A DNA stretch of 64,000 nt from PALSA-612 sp963791225 (GCA_963791225.1 CAWBRV010000007.1:1-64000), one strand, 5' to 3'; shown: positions 32,985 through 42,619, counted from the stretch's first letter. The notes: generated by a model from the letters alone, not told the origin. Translations and numbers: made by a program.

Positions 32985-33496
32985 TCTTCGTCACGACGGG
33001 GTCAAGCGAAGAGCCGTTCGACAGGCTTGTGGCGGCGGCTGATGGCCTCCGAAGCACCGAGGAGGTCGTCGTGCAGCACGGGCCGTCGAAGGTGAGGCCT
33101 CGCAACGCGTCCTGTATCGGCTACGTCCCGTTCGCAGAGCTCGGCGAGCTTGTGGAGCGGGCCCGCCTGGTGGTCACCCATGCCGGCGTCGGCTCGATAC
33201 TCGTTGCCCTCATGCACGAGAAGCGGCCGTTCGTCGTGCCGCGACTCGCGCGTTTCAGCGAGGCGATCGACGACCACCAGCTCGAGCTCGCCCGGAAGCT
33301 TGACGGTGCGGGACTGGTGACGCTGGTGGAGGACGCATCTGTACTGGGCGAGATTCTCTCCGTTCCGCGGCCCGAAGTCGGTCGACGCGACGGTGCTCCG
33401 TCCGCGGCGCTGATCGGCGATCTCGAGCGCTTCCTCGTCGCAGAGATCGGCCGTCGGCCGCCGCAGTTGCGCCCCCAGGCGGCGCTGCGTCCGTGA
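32981..33496 (+). CDS. Alg13-like catalytic subunit (GT28 C-terminal type)
   Basis: 171 residues from GTG 32981. IFVTTGSSEEPFDRLV is the typical Alg13/PssE start, and VVTHAGVGSILVALMHEKRPFVVPR is the UDP-sugar-binding region of GT28 C-terminal domains. A separate partner lies directly upstream, as in Streptococcus and Rhizobium exopolysaccharide systems. It is coupled on both sides by GTGA overlaps, which shows a tight Alg14-Alg13-flippase unit. Confidence 0.85.
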   Translation: MIFVTTGSSEEPFDRLVAAADGLRSTEEVVVQHGPSKVRPRNASCIGYVPFAELGELVERARLVVTHAGVGSILVALMHEKRPFVVPRLARFSEAIDDHQLELARKLDGAGLVTLVEDASVLGEILSVPRPEVGRRDGAPSAALIGDLERFLVAEIGRRPPQLRPQAALRP

Positions 33497-35058
33497 GTGA
33501 CGACGCCCGCGCTCTCGAGTCGGCTGCGCCAGATCACCGAGCCGGCGCCGTCCATCGGGATGATCTCAAGGAAGCCACGCTCTCCGGCGTCCGCTGGGTC
33601 GCCGGTGCGCGCGTGGGTCTGCAGGTCGTCGGCTTCGCTTCCCAGATCGTCCTGGCGCGTTTGATCGGGCCGGCTGAGTACGGTCGCGCCGCGATCGCGA
33701 TGATCATCGTGGCGCTCTCCGTGCCGCTTGGCTTTCAGGCGTTCGGCTCGGCGCTTGTCCGGTTCCACGACCTGCAGCGAGGCCATCTCGAAAGCGCGGC
33801 ATTTCTGAGCTTCATCACGGGCACGGTGCTAATGGTCGCCACGCTCGCGCTCGCTCCGGTGGCGATCGAGCCGGTTCTCGGTCACCGCGTCGCGTTCTTC
33901 ATGCAGATCGTCTCTCCCGTCTGGCTGCTCAGCGCGATCAGTGCGGTGCCGTTGGCGCTTCTGCAGCGGCGTATGGATTTCCGACGGATCAGCACCGGCG
34001 AGGTCGTCTCGAGCCTGGCCGGAACTGGGGCGACGATCGGTCTCGCCCTCAGTGGTCTCCGTGGCGAGGCGATCGTGATTGGCGCGCTCCTGATGACGGC
34101 AGTCTCGACCGCGTATTACATGCGTGTGACCCATTTCGTGCCGCCGCGGTGGACTCGACGGCAAGGGCGGGAGGTCGCCGGATTCGGCCTTCCAATCGCG
34201 CTCTCCTCGCTCGCGTACATCGGCTTCCTGAACGTCGACTACGCCTTGATCGGAGCGCGCCTCGGGCCTGCCCAGACGGGCCTCTACTGGCGCGGCTATC
34301 AGCTCGCCTACGACTACCAGGGCAAGGTGAGCGGGATCCTTCAGCGCATCGCGTTCCCGCTCTATTCGCGAACCGGTGACATCGGCGACATGAAACGTCT
34401 GCGGACGCGGATCTCCCGGCTCCACGCGACGGTGCTCTTCGGGCCTGTCCTGCTGCTGATCCCCGTCGCTCCGGCGCTCGTCCCGCTCCTGTTCGGAGAC
34501 AAGTGGCAGGGTGCGATCCGCACGACGCAGCTCCTCGTGCCGGTGGGGCTGGTCGGGGCGCTCACCGCCGGCATCGGACCGGTCCTGACGGCCGCGGGTA
34601 AGGCGAGGCCGTTGCTCGTGATCAACGTGATCAACCTCATCCTCTACGCGACGATGGTCTACTTCGTCGCGCCCCACGGGTTGACGGTTACCTGTATTGC
34701 CGTCTCGTGCTACGGGGTGTTCACTGTCGCCGCCTTCTACATGGTCATGCAGCGTCTCGTCGAGATCCCGATGTTCGGCTTCCTGACGGATGCACTCCCG
34801 GGCCTCGCCTCGGGGGCTGTGCTCGTTGCCGCCGCCTACCCCGTCACTCGCGGCTTGATGGCGGTGGGAGCGTCGAACCTCGTCGTTGTGGTCGCCGCCA
34901 CCGCGGCCGGCTTCGCGGCCTACGGATTGGCGCTTAGGCTGTTCTTCCCGTCGACCTGGGCCGACGTACGGCTGCTGGCCCGGCGGGTCTTCCCCAAGGC
35001 AAGGAACCGCGAGCAGGTCGTGCCGCCCGCGACCGACTCGTTGACCGCGCCACGCTAG
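33493..35058 (+). CDS. Wzx-type polysaccharide flippase
   Basis: 521 residues with about 12-14 hydrophobic segments, MOP/PST superfamily. LSGVRWVAGARVGLQVVGFASQIVLARLIGPAEYGRAAIAMI is the usual first-helix region of lipopolysaccharide biosynthesis flippases. It moves undecaprenyl-linked repeat units across the membrane. The GTG start overlaps the Alg13-like stop. The TAG stop lies in a CTAG shared with the convergent aminotransferase gene. Confidence 0.85.
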   Translation: MSDDARALESAAPDHRAGAVHRDDLKEATLSGVRWVAGARVGLQVVGFASQIVLARLIGPAEYGRAAIAMIIVALSVPLGFQAFGSALVRFHDLQRGHLESAAFLSFITGTVLMVATLALAPVAIEPVLGHRVAFFMQIVSPVWLLSAISAVPLALLQRRMDFRRISTGEVVSSLAGTGATIGLALSGLRGEAIVIGALLMTAVSTAYYMRVTHFVPPRWTRRQGREVAGFGLPIALSSLAYIGFLNVDYALIGARLGPAQTGLYWRGYQLAYDYQGKVSGILQRIAFPLYSRTGDIGDMKRLRTRISRLHATVLFGPVLLLIPVAPALVPLLFGDKWQGAIRTTQLLVPVGLVGALTAGIGPVLTAAGKARPLLVINVINLILYATMVYFVAPHGLTVTCIAVSCYGVFTVAAFYMVMQRLVEIPMFGFLTDALPGLASGAVLVAAAYPVTRGLMAVGASNLVVVVAATAAGFAAYGLALRLFFPSTWADVRLLARRVFPKARNREQVVPPATDSLTAPR

Positions 35059-36254
35059 CCGGGCGTACCCAGCGATGCCACGCGCTGCTGGAGGACGGTG
35101 CGTGCCCCGGCCGGCAGGATCTTCGCCAGCGCGTCGCACACGCTCGCGACGTCGGCCTGGCTCAGATTCGGCGCGAGCGGCAGGCTGAGGGTGCGATTCG
35201 AGATGTCCGTGGCGACCGGAAGGCTCTCCGGCCTGATGCGGTAGCGGTCCCGGTAGTACGGATGGAGGTGCACGGCCCGATAGTGGACGCCGACGCCGAT
35301 CCGGTGCCGGGTCAGCTCGCGGATGAGCTCGTCGCGCTCGACGGCTGCGTCCGCCGCGACGAGGACGGTGTAGAGGTGGCGGGCGTGCCGCGTCGAGGGC
35401 GCCGGGTCGGCGGGAGGCTCGAGAGGAAGGGTCGACAGTTGGTCGTTGTAGGCGTTCCAGACTCCGGCCCGCGCGTCGATCCAGTCGTCCAACTGTGGAA
35501 GCTGATGAATGCCGATAGCCGCCTGTAGGTCGGTGAGGTTGTACTTGAAGCCCGGCTCTTCGACCTCGTAGTGGCGGAAGCCCGAGTCGGAGAAGCGCTG
35601 CCAGGCGCCGAGGTTCAGGCCGTGGAGGGCGAGCCGCTCGACCCGGTTTGCGATCTCGGCGTCTTCGGTTGCCAGCGCGCCGCCCTCGCCGGTCGTGATG
35701 TTCTTGGTCGCGTAGAAGGAGTAGGCGGTCAGGTTCCCGTGGCCGCCGATGCGAGTTCCGCGCCACTCGGCCCCGATCGCGTGCGCCGCGTCCTCGATCA
35801 CGAGCAGCCCGTGGCGGTCGCGAATCGCGTTGAGTCGATCCATGTCCAGCGGCCGGCCCGCAAGGTGAACGCCCATGATCGCGGCCGTTCGCCGCGTGAT
35901 CGCCGCCTCGACCGCGTCCAGGTCCATCAGGCCCGTGGCGGGATCGCTGTCGACGAGGACGACCGTGGCGCCCGCGTGCTCGACGGCGTTCGCCGAGGCG
36001 ATGAAGGTCAGCGAGGGGATGATCACCTCGTCGCCGCGGCCGATCGCGAGTGCACGAATCGCCAGCATCAGCGCCGCCGTACAGGATGCGAGGCAGCGGA
36101 CGTTCTCGACCCGGAGGTACTCCTCCAGCATCCGCTCGAACCGTTGCACCTTCGGCCCGGTACCGATCCAGCCGGACTCCAGCGAGTCCACGACCTCGTC
36201 GATCTCGTCGCGGCCGATTACCGGCTTCCCGAACACGAGGAAGTCGTCGCGCAT
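35055..36254 (-). CDS. DegT/DnrJ/EryC1 sugar aminotransferase
   Basis: 399 residues. It has the same fold as the enzyme at 22409 but is clearly a different member: FGKPVIGRDEIDEVVDSLESGWIGTGPKV and IEDAAHAIGAEWRG, with SFYATKNITTGEGG providing the PLP Lys. The start and the ITTGEGG form resemble 4-aminotransferases acting on UDP- or dTDP-4-keto-6-deoxyhexoses (ArnB/PglE/PseC side of the family). It is last in a leftward unit after the two GT4 genes. The substrate is not determinable. Confidence 0.85.
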   Translation of the reverse strand: MRDDFLVFGKPVIGRDEIDEVVDSLESGWIGTGPKVQRFERMLEEYLRVENVRCLASCTAALMLAIRALAIGRGDEVIIPSLTFIASANAVEHAGATVVLVDSDPATGLMDLDAVEAAITRRTAAIMGVHLAGRPLDMDRLNAIRDRHGLLVIEDAAHAIGAEWRGTRIGGHGNLTAYSFYATKNITTGEGGALATEDAEIANRVERLALHGLNLGAWQRFSDSGFRHYEVEEPGFKYNLTDLQAAIGIHQLPQLDDWIDARAGVWNAYNDQLSTLPLEPPADPAPSTRHARHLYTVLVAADAAVERDELIRELTRHRIGVGVHYRAVHLHPYYRDRYRIRPESLPVATDISNRTLSLPLAPNLSQADVASVCDALAKILPAGARTVLQQRVASLGTPG

Positions 36255-36282
36255 CAGACGGAATCGCCTGCCTGCATGTGGA

Positions 36283-37590
36283 TCATCGCTTTCTCAGCAT
36301 AGAACGGCTTTGCCCGCTCGAATAGAGGGGGCGAAAAGAAGCTCTCGTTACGCAATCCGCGTTCGAGCCTTCGCCAGTGGGAAGCTGGCCGGCGGACCTT
36401 CGTGGCGCAAAGCCGCCGACCTCGCGGTAGACCGCCGCCAACCGGTCGCCGGCCGCGTCCCAGGTCCACTCCACGGAGGCCCTGAGCGCGTTCTCGCGCA
36501 ATTCCTCGCGGAGGGATGGTTGCTCGTAGAGCTGCGTCAGGTGGTCGGACAGGGTCTCGACGTCGCCCACGTCGTGGACGAGTGCGGTTTCCCCGTGTCG
36601 GCATGGCCCCTCGCACACGGTGGAGACGACAGGCACGCAACCGCAGCCAATTGCCTCGAGCGAGGCCAGCGGCGAGCCTTCCTCGATGCTGGGCAGGACG
36701 AAGACGTCGCTCTGTCGCAACAGGTCCGCGACGTCACGACGAGCTCCGAGCACGCTTACGCTCGGGTGCGCCAGCATGCTGCCGAGCTTGCGCTCGTACG
36801 CCGGAAGTAGCTCACCGGCGATCAGCAGCTTCCCGTCCCTCGCTGCCCTCGAGCGAAGCCACGCCTCCAGTGCGAAGTGGAGGCCCTTCCTGACCGCGGC
36901 GACGCCGACGAAGATCGCTGTGAACGGCCGGGCAGGATCGCGCGGCCGGGAGCTCGGGTGGAACACGGCCTGGTCGAACCCGTAGGCGTGCCGGACGAGC
37001 TTGTCCGGCGGGAACCCTGCATCGAGGAACGTCTGCTCGACGAAGTCGGACGGGCAGAGCAGCCTGTCCGCGAGCAGGAACTCTTCCTCCTCACGCTCGA
37101 GCACGGCCGGGTTGAACGCGTGCTCGTGGCTTGGAGGCAGTGACACGCCGACCCGGTCGCATTCGCGTTGCACGACCTCGTAGGCGAAGCGCGTGTGCGC
37201 GTTCGGCCGCTCGAGGACGGTCGGGAGCCCGAGTTCCTTCGCGGCTCGCAGCGTCTCGACCGCCGCGCTCGGCCACGCGTGGACGACGTCGACCCGCTCT
37301 GCGACGAGGGGGAGGCGCCGCGCGACGATCCGATCGTGCAGCGTGAGGGCCCGCATCCGCCCGAGCGCCCGGTAAGGGAGCCGCACCTTGCCTCGCGCAA
37401 GCGTCGGCCTGACGTCGACCGTATCCGGCAGCGGCCTCGCCACCGCGCCGGGATGGACGACCAGGTCGGCCCCGGCGGCCGTGCTGCCGCGAACCTGCTC
37501 CCAGGCCGTCGTGCAGATCCGTCCGGCGCCGATCCGATGCGGGAAGCTGTACAGGACCCGCACGCGGCGCAGAGAACGATCCGAGCTCAC
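36283..37590 (-). CDS. GT4-family glycosyltransferase, second of a tandem pair
   Basis: 435 residues from GTG 37590, which overlaps the stop of the first copy as GTGA; the long frame upstream is out-of-frame sequence of that copy. RVRVLYSFPHRIGAGRICTTAW matches the paralogue almost exactly. GVAAVRKGLHFALEAWLR and LPSIEEGSPLASLEAIGCGCVPVVSTVCEG form the GT-B donor site, with the E-x7-E motif in EEGSPLASLE. The C-terminus extends ~40 residues beyond the paralogue. Probably adds a neighbouring sugar in the same repeat unit. Confidence 0.85.
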   Translation of the reverse strand: MSSDRSLRRVRVLYSFPHRIGAGRICTTAWEQVRGSTAAGADLVVHPGAVARPLPDTVDVRPTLARGKVRLPYRALGRMRALTLHDRIVARRLPLVAERVDVVHAWPSAAVETLRAAKELGLPTVLERPNAHTRFAYEVVQRECDRVGVSLPPSHEHAFNPAVLEREEEEFLLADRLLCPSDFVEQTFLDAGFPPDKLVRHAYGFDQAVFHPSSRPRDPARPFTAIFVGVAAVRKGLHFALEAWLRSRAARDGKLLIAGELLPAYERKLGSMLAHPSVSVLGARRDVADLLRQSDVFVLPSIEEGSPLASLEAIGCGCVPVVSTVCEGPCRHGETALVHDVGDVETLSDHLTQLYEQPSLREELRENALRASVEWTWDAAGDRLAAVYREVGGFAPRRSAGQLPTGEGSNADCVTRASFRPLYSSGQSRSMLRKR

Positions 37591-38816
37591 GACTGGAGTA
37601 TCGAGGCGGCGCCGACCTCGGTGGGAGCTTCGACGCGGGTCCCGTCCACGACCCGCCCGTAAATCCGGGCGAGCCGTCGGCCGGCTGCGGCCCACGTAAA
37701 TTCCGGAGCGGAGCGCAACGCGCCCTCGCGCAGGCTCGAGAGCAAGTCCCGATCGTCGTCGAGCAAGGTGATGTAGTCGGACAGCGTGTCGACATCGCGC
37801 ACCGGGTGAACGAGCGCGTTGTCCCTGTGTCGGCAGACCCCGTTGCACACCGTCGACACGACCGGCACACACCCGCACCCGATCGCCTCCATGCAGACCA
37901 GCGGCGAGCCTTCCTCGATCGTCGGCAGCACGAGGATGTCCGCCTGCCGATACAGGTCGGGCAGATCGCTGCGGCGTCCCAGCACCTCGACGCTCGGGTG
38001 AGCCAGCATGCTGGCGAACCGTTCGCGGTAGGCCGGAAACAGGCCGCCGACGACCAGGAAGCGCCCGGTTCGGGAGGCCGGGGAGCGCACCCAGGCCTCG
38101 AGCGCATAGTGCAAGCCCTTGCGCAGTGGGTTGTCGCCGACGAAAAGCATCGTCAACGGCTTCGAGGTGCTGCGCGGTAGCGGGTCCGGGTAGTGGGTCG
38201 TGTCGTCGAAGCCGTACGTGTGGCGCATCAGCCTCGACGGCGGAAAGCCCGCTGCGGTGAACGACGTGAGGACAAACTCGGACGGGCAAAGCAGCACGTC
38301 GGCGAGCTCGTACTCCCGCTCCTCCCGCTCGAGTGCCTGCTCGTCGAACGCATGCTCGTGACCCGGCGGGAGCGGAAGGCCGAGCCGCTCCTCCTCCTCA
38401 CGAACGACCTCGAACGCGAATCGCGTGTGCGCGTTTGGCCGCTCGAGCACCGTCCGTATGCCCAGTTCGCTTGCAACCCGGAGAGTCTCGAGCGCGCCGC
38501 TCGGCCAAGTGTGGACGAGGTCGACGTCTCGAGCACGCTTCGGCAACCGGGCGGCGACGACCCGGTCGTGCCAGTCGAGCGCGCGGCGTCGGCCGAGCAG
38601 TCGGTACGGGATACGGATGCCGCCCCTTGCAAGTGTGGGGACGACCTCGATCGGCTCCGGAAGCGGTCGGGCGACAGCACCGGGGTGGACGGTCATGTCT
38701 GTCCCGGCCTCCGTGGCCTCGACGACGTGGTTCCACGCGGCCGTGCAGATCCGCCCCGCGCCAATCTTGTGCGGGAAGCTGTAGAGGACGGTTACGCGCC
38801 GCTCGTCGGCGTGCAC
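37587..38816 (-). CDS. GT4-family glycosyltransferase, first of a tandem pair
   Basis: 409 residues. VTVLYSFPHKIGAGRICTAAWNHV opens the acceptor domain. The donor domain has FVGDNPLRKGLHYALEAWV and LPTIEEGSPLVCMEAIGCGCVPVVST. It is a GT-B retaining enzyme, cytosolic face. Tandem duplication with the next gene is evident from near-collinear motifs throughout. Probably first gene of the leftward GT4-GT4-aminotransferase operon, divergent from the FkbM gene. Confidence 0.85.
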   Translation of the reverse strand: MHADERRVTVLYSFPHKIGAGRICTAAWNHVVEATEAGTDMTVHPGAVARPLPEPIEVVPTLARGGIRIPYRLLGRRRALDWHDRVVAARLPKRARDVDLVHTWPSGALETLRVASELGIRTVLERPNAHTRFAFEVVREEEERLGLPLPPGHEHAFDEQALEREEREYELADVLLCPSEFVLTSFTAAGFPPSRLMRHTYGFDDTTHYPDPLPRSTSKPLTMLFVGDNPLRKGLHYALEAWVRSPASRTGRFLVVGGLFPAYRERFASMLAHPSVEVLGRRSDLPDLYRQADILVLPTIEEGSPLVCMEAIGCGCVPVVSTVCNGVCRHRDNALVHPVRDVDTLSDYITLLDDDRDLLSSLREGALRSAPEFTWAAAGRRLARIYGRVVDGTRVEAPTEVGAASILQS

Positions 38817-38983
38817 GCGTCAGCCCACCTTCCACCAGGTCCACGCCATTCTCTGAGTGTCGCACCGTGGCGCCGTCGGCCCACTGGCCGATCGTTCAGT
38901 TGATTGCCGGGACGATGAGACTTGTCGCTCCGTCGGTCATACTGCGTCAGGAGCGCCCCGCTCCGCTTCGAGCCGATAAGTCC

Positions 38984-39829
38984 ATGCTGAAGCGTCGAGA
39001 AATCAGTGCGTACTGGCGTGAGGCGAGGAACCTCGCGTCGTTCCTCCGGCTGCTGCGCGTTCGTCTGAGCCAGAGCAAGGTCGGGCCGGTCGTCTGTCGC
39101 AAGCCGATCACCGTCGACGTCGACCTGCGCAGCCTAGGACCGGGCGTCAGGTTGAGGAGCCACACGACGGACGTCTCCGTCCTCGGTGAAATCGTGGTGG
39201 GTCGCTCGTACGACCAGCTCGCAGCCGCCGTCGAGGAAGAGCCCAGGATGATCGTCGACCTCGGCGCGAACACTGGGCTCGTTGCCCGCTGGTTCCTTGA
39301 GCGCTTCCCATACGCCCGGTTGATCAGTCTCGAGCCTGAGGCGGGCAACTTCGCGGTGCTGGAACACAATCTCGCAAGCAGCGGTGGCCGCGCGAGGGCG
39401 TTGGAGGCTGCCGTCGGAGGTCACGCCCGTCGCTCTACCCTCGTTCCCGGAGGCGGCGAGTTCGGGTTCAGAGTCGACGACGAGGGCTCGTCATCCACTC
39501 CAGTGGACGTGATCACGATGGCGCAGGTGCTGGCCGCCGTCGACGGCCCTGTCGATGTGTGCAAGGTCGACATCGAAGGTGCCGAGCGAGAGCTGTTCGA
39601 AACCGCAGGAACCTGGCTGCCTCGAGTCAGACTCGTCTCGGTCGAATGCCACCACCCGTTTGGCGCTGCCCACCTGCTCGATCTTGTGCGCGCCTGCGGG
39701 GTTCGCGCCGAGGTGCTCTCGCTCGATTCGACGCCCCAGTTCGGCTGCGACACGATTGTTTTTCGGGTCATGCCTGGAGTCGCCGGCGCGGCCCCGAAGC
39801 CTCGTCGGGCTTCGGCCCCCGTCCGCTGA
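38984..39829 (+). CDS. FkbM-family SAM-dependent methyltransferase
   Basis: 281 residues from ATG 38984; an in-frame ATG at 38915 is possible. MIVDLGANTGLVARWFLERFPYARLISLEPEAGNF is the FkbM motif I/II region. VDVCKVDIEGAERELFE is the characteristic KVDIEGAE motif, and VSVECHHPF ends the domain. FkbM members O-methylate sugars or polyketides. Here a terminal or branch sugar of the local polysaccharide is the likely target (inference). It converges with the beta-helix gene, 18 bp away. Confidence 0.85.
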   Translation: MLKRREISAYWREARNLASFLRLLRVRLSQSKVGPVVCRKPITVDVDLRSLGPGVRLRSHTTDVSVLGEIVVGRSYDQLAAAVEEEPRMIVDLGANTGLVARWFLERFPYARLISLEPEAGNFAVLEHNLASSGGRARALEAAVGGHARRSTLVPGGGEFGFRVDDEGSSSTPVDVITMAQVLAAVDGPVDVCKVDIEGAERELFETAGTWLPRVRLVSVECHHPFGAAHLLDLVRACGVRAEVLSLDSTPQFGCDTIVFRVMPGVAGAAPKPRRASAPVR

Positions 39830-39847
39830 CGATCTGCGCCCGAGAGG

Positions 39848-41629
39848 TCAGCCGGCCGCCGGGCACGTGCCGAAGCCGACGTCGTGCCGAATCATCGTGA
39901 GGCTCCCGATCGTCTTGCCCCGCTTGCCCCCGGCCGGGAAGGCGAGCAGGTCGACGCCCCCGAGCCTGCGCAGGAAGGCGCTCCTGCACTCGTTCCATGC
40001 GGTCGCCGGCCAGTGCTCGACGAGCGCCGTCTCGGCTCCCGCTCCGACGCCCGCCGTCGTCGCGTAGTACGGGCTTGACGTACCGACTCCGACGACGTGT
40101 CCGGCCCGGGCGTAGATCCAGAGCCGTCCCCGCCGGAGGCGGAAGTCGATGCGCTCGACGCCCTTGGCCCCGGCCACGAGCGTGCGCCGTCGTACCGGAC
40201 CGTAGGCCGCCGCCGCCGTCGTCGGCTGCCCGAGCGAGACGCTCCCGAGGGAACGGCCGAGAACGACGAGCGAGCTGTCCCACTGGTACGCGCCGGCGTC
40301 CAACGGTGCGCGCCGGGGGCGGCGCGCACCTGCGTAGTCGAGCGCCGGATAGCCTCCTGCAACCGTCTGAGGGACGCGCCCGACTGCCTTGACCGAGGGC
40401 GACAGGAGTCGGAAGTCGTATCTCGCGCCGAGCGACGAGCGGAGCTGGTTCGAGGCTGTCACCGATCCCGGGCCGCAGGCGACGCCCTCGGGCACGGCAC
40501 CGAGGACGTTGTCGTGGTACGCGACGCCCGCGTCGCCGCGGTAGAGCCCGCAGTGGTATTCGTCGACCGCTCCGGTCTGGAGGTTGCCGTAGTAGGTCGA
40601 GTTGGTGAACTTACCTTCGTCCGTGCCGAAGCGGACCGCCCCGTCGATCGTGTTGAAGCGAACGGTGTTCGCGTCGCACGACACGCTGGACTGGGCGGAG
40701 CAGTCGAACTCGAGCTCCTCGATCGGATTGCAGAGCCCGCCTTGGCCCCAGAACGGCGGCCCCTGCTGCGAGCACGCGGCCGCGAGCAGGTTGTTCTCGA
40801 TCAGGTAGTGGCTGACGCTGTCGCTCTCGCCGTCCTCGTAGGAGATCCTGACGTCGTAGCCCGCGCAGTTGGTGAACTTCGAGTTCGTGATCGTCACGTA
40901 GTCGGCCGGATCGAGATGCATGCATTCGATGTGCTCGTTCCCGGTGAGATCGACGACGTCGTGATACCAGCCGTGGTCAAAGCGGATGTGATTCGGCTCG
41001 TACCCCTCGCCTGCGCGGCACCGGTGGACGATCACGGCCCCGTCGGTCTGGCTCCAGTTGCCGTTCAGATCGGCGACGTAGCTGGCGGCGTCGATCGTGA
41101 GCGGATACCCGCTGCTCCCGCCGGTGCTCGTGAGCCCGTCGAGGATCACGTTCGTCGTCGGCGGATCGTGGCAGACGTTCCCCGGGTTGACGCTTACCCC
41201 ATGGCCGCCGAGGTCGAACCCGACCAGGCGCACCGCGTCACCGACGACCACGATGTCCCCCGAGAAGGCCGGTTTCGCATTCGGGGCAGCCTGGAAGGTG
41301 ATGCACCCCGATCGGTCACCGCCGGGCGTGTAGCCGTCGCAGTGCGCTCCCTCCTTCGCCGCGTCGTACTCGATCGTCTGGCCGGGATAGGTCCCTGACC
41401 CGACGAGCACGACGTCGCCCGGCTTCGAGACCTCGTAGGCGCGATCGAGGCTTGCGCAGGGCTTGGCGGAGGTGCACGTCCCCGAGTCGCTGCCGCCGGG
41501 CGACAGGTAGCGGGTGACGCTCGCCTGCAGGCCCATGGCGGCGCCGGTCGCGAATGTCGTCGCGGCGACGGCTCCGGCGACGATGGCGGAGGAGACGGAC
41601 GCGATAGCGATCAGGCGAATCCGGCTCAT
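39848..41629 (-). CDS. Secreted right-handed beta-helix protein with an extra C-terminal domain
   Basis: 593 residues. A signal peptide or anchor spans residues ~5-35. Residues ~38-440 align closely with the beta-helix of the 24044 protein (YLSPGGSDSGTC, GFDLGGHGVSVNPGN, NHIRFDHGWYHDVVDLTGNE, GLCNPIEELEFDCS). The N-terminal Fn3/Ig modules of that protein are absent. Instead a ~135-residue C-terminal domain follows (SLGSVSLGQPTTAAAAYGPV, IDFRLRRGRLWIYARAGHVVGVGTSSPYY). Paired cysteines suggest an oxidised extracellular fold. Possible polysaccharide lyase-like or binding role; no catalytic residues can be named. Confidence 0.75.
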   Translation of the reverse strand: MSRIRLIAIASVSSAIVAGAVAATTFATGAAMGLQASVTRYLSPGGSDSGTCTSAKPCASLDRAYEVSKPGDVVLVGSGTYPGQTIEYDAAKEGAHCDGYTPGGDRSGCITFQAAPNAKPAFSGDIVVVGDAVRLVGFDLGGHGVSVNPGNVCHDPPTTNVILDGLTSTGGSSGYPLTIDAASYVADLNGNWSQTDGAVIVHRCRAGEGYEPNHIRFDHGWYHDVVDLTGNEHIECMHLDPADYVTITNSKFTNCAGYDVRISYEDGESDSVSHYLIENNLLAAACSQQGPPFWGQGGLCNPIEELEFDCSAQSSVSCDANTVRFNTIDGAVRFGTDEGKFTNSTYYGNLQTGAVDEYHCGLYRGDAGVAYHDNVLGAVPEGVACGPGSVTASNQLRSSLGARYDFRLLSPSVKAVGRVPQTVAGGYPALDYAGARRPRRAPLDAGAYQWDSSLVVLGRSLGSVSLGQPTTAAAAYGPVRRRTLVAGAKGVERIDFRLRRGRLWIYARAGHVVGVGTSSPYYATTAGVGAGAETALVEHWPATAWNECRSAFLRRLGGVDLLAFPAGGKRGKTIGSLTMIRHDVGFGTCPAAG

Positions 41630-41695
41630 GAGCGACGCGGCTCGCGAATTGCCCGCGAGCCTAACACCGCGTCCGCCCGCCTCGTCGCCGACTCG

Positions 41696-42619
41696 TCACT
41701 CGCTCAGCTCAGGATGACTGGAGGCGCTGGGGCTCCGGCCCACGGCCTCGCGCATCCGCGTCGGGAAGCGGCGGACGCTCTGCCGGCTTCTCAGCTGCTC
41801 GATCACCGCAGGGTCGGCACAGCGCGGGTCGCGCCGGGCCCAGGCTCGCGCGTAACCGTTGATCATCGCCAGCGCGGCCGGATCGCGAATGGCGTTGATG
41901 CTGGCTCGCGCGAACAGGTACCACGGTCGGTAGCCGAGATAGTGGCAGGCTCGTCCCTTCGTCTTCCACCTCGCGGTCGCGCCACCGTCTCGTTCACCGA
42001 CCGAGCGATGGTGGTTGAAGCGAAGGCCGGGAACGATGCCGGTGCGCCAGCCGGCGGCGTTGGCCTTGAGCTCGTCGACGACGTCCATGACGCAAGGGAC
42101 GTCGTCCAGAGGCAGCACGGCCTGCAGGCACTCCCACCGCCACGCCCGTGTCGCTCCGCGGACGTGCCCGCCGGTGACATGCGTCGGCCGCCATTCGCCG
42201 TCCTCGAGCTCGAAGCATTGCCCGCTCGCGATTCCGAGGTCGGGATCGCCGGCAAAGGCGGCGACGAGCGTGGAGAAGTACTCGCGATCCATCGAGACGT
42301 CCGCATCGAGCTTCACGACCACGTCCACCGGCGTCAGCTCGGCGAGCCCCGTGTGGATCGCCTTGACGATCGGTGTCCCGGGCTGGGCGACGGCGCTCGG
42401 CGGGCTGGAGACGACGCGGATCCACGGGTGCGCCACGGCGAATTCCTGCATCACCTCGGCCGTCCCGTCCGTCGAGCCGTTGTCGACGACGATCCACGCG
42501 GCCGGCCTCTCGACCTGGGCGATCACGCAGGGCGCGAGTCGTCGCAGGTTCTCCGCCTCGTCGCGCGCCGGCGTGATCAGCGCATACGTCAGTCGGCGGC
42601 TCGACTCCATGCGTCGCAC
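41696..42619 (-). CDS. Family 2 glycosyltransferase
   Basis: 307 residues; a second ATG three codons in (42610) is equally good. YALITPARDEAENLRRLAPCV, IVVDNGSTDGT and VKLDADVSMD (DxD) define the GT-A fold. MDVVDELKANAAGWRTGIVPGLRFNHHRS is the catalytic C-terminal region of GT2 enzymes acting on polyprenyl-linked sugars. There is no transmembrane helix. Divergent from the deacetylase-like gene, with 135 bp between them. Specificity unknown. Confidence 0.8.
   Translation of the reverse strand: MRRMESSRRLTYALITPARDEAENLRRLAPCVIAQVERPAAWIVVDNGSTDGTAEVMQEFAVAHPWIRVVSSPPSAVAQPGTPIVKAIHTGLAELTPVDVVVKLDADVSMDREYFSTLVAAFAGDPDLGIASGQCFELEDGEWRPTHVTGGHVRGATRAWRWECLQAVLPLDDVPCVMDVVDELKANAAGWRTGIVPGLRFNHHRSVGERDGGATARWKTKGRACHYLGYRPWYLFARASINAIRDPAALAMINGYARAWARRDPRCADPAVIEQLRSRQSVRRFPTRMREAVGRSPSASSHPELSE

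Noticed and set aside
33829..35766. 645-codon minus-strand frame over the flippase and aminotransferase genes
   Set aside because: Charged, repetitive translation with no membrane or catalytic motifs, opposite and overlapping two clear genes.
40097..41398. 433-codon plus-strand frame over the second beta-helix gene
   Set aside because: Antisense to a gene with signal peptide and a close paralogue; the translation has no family resemblance.
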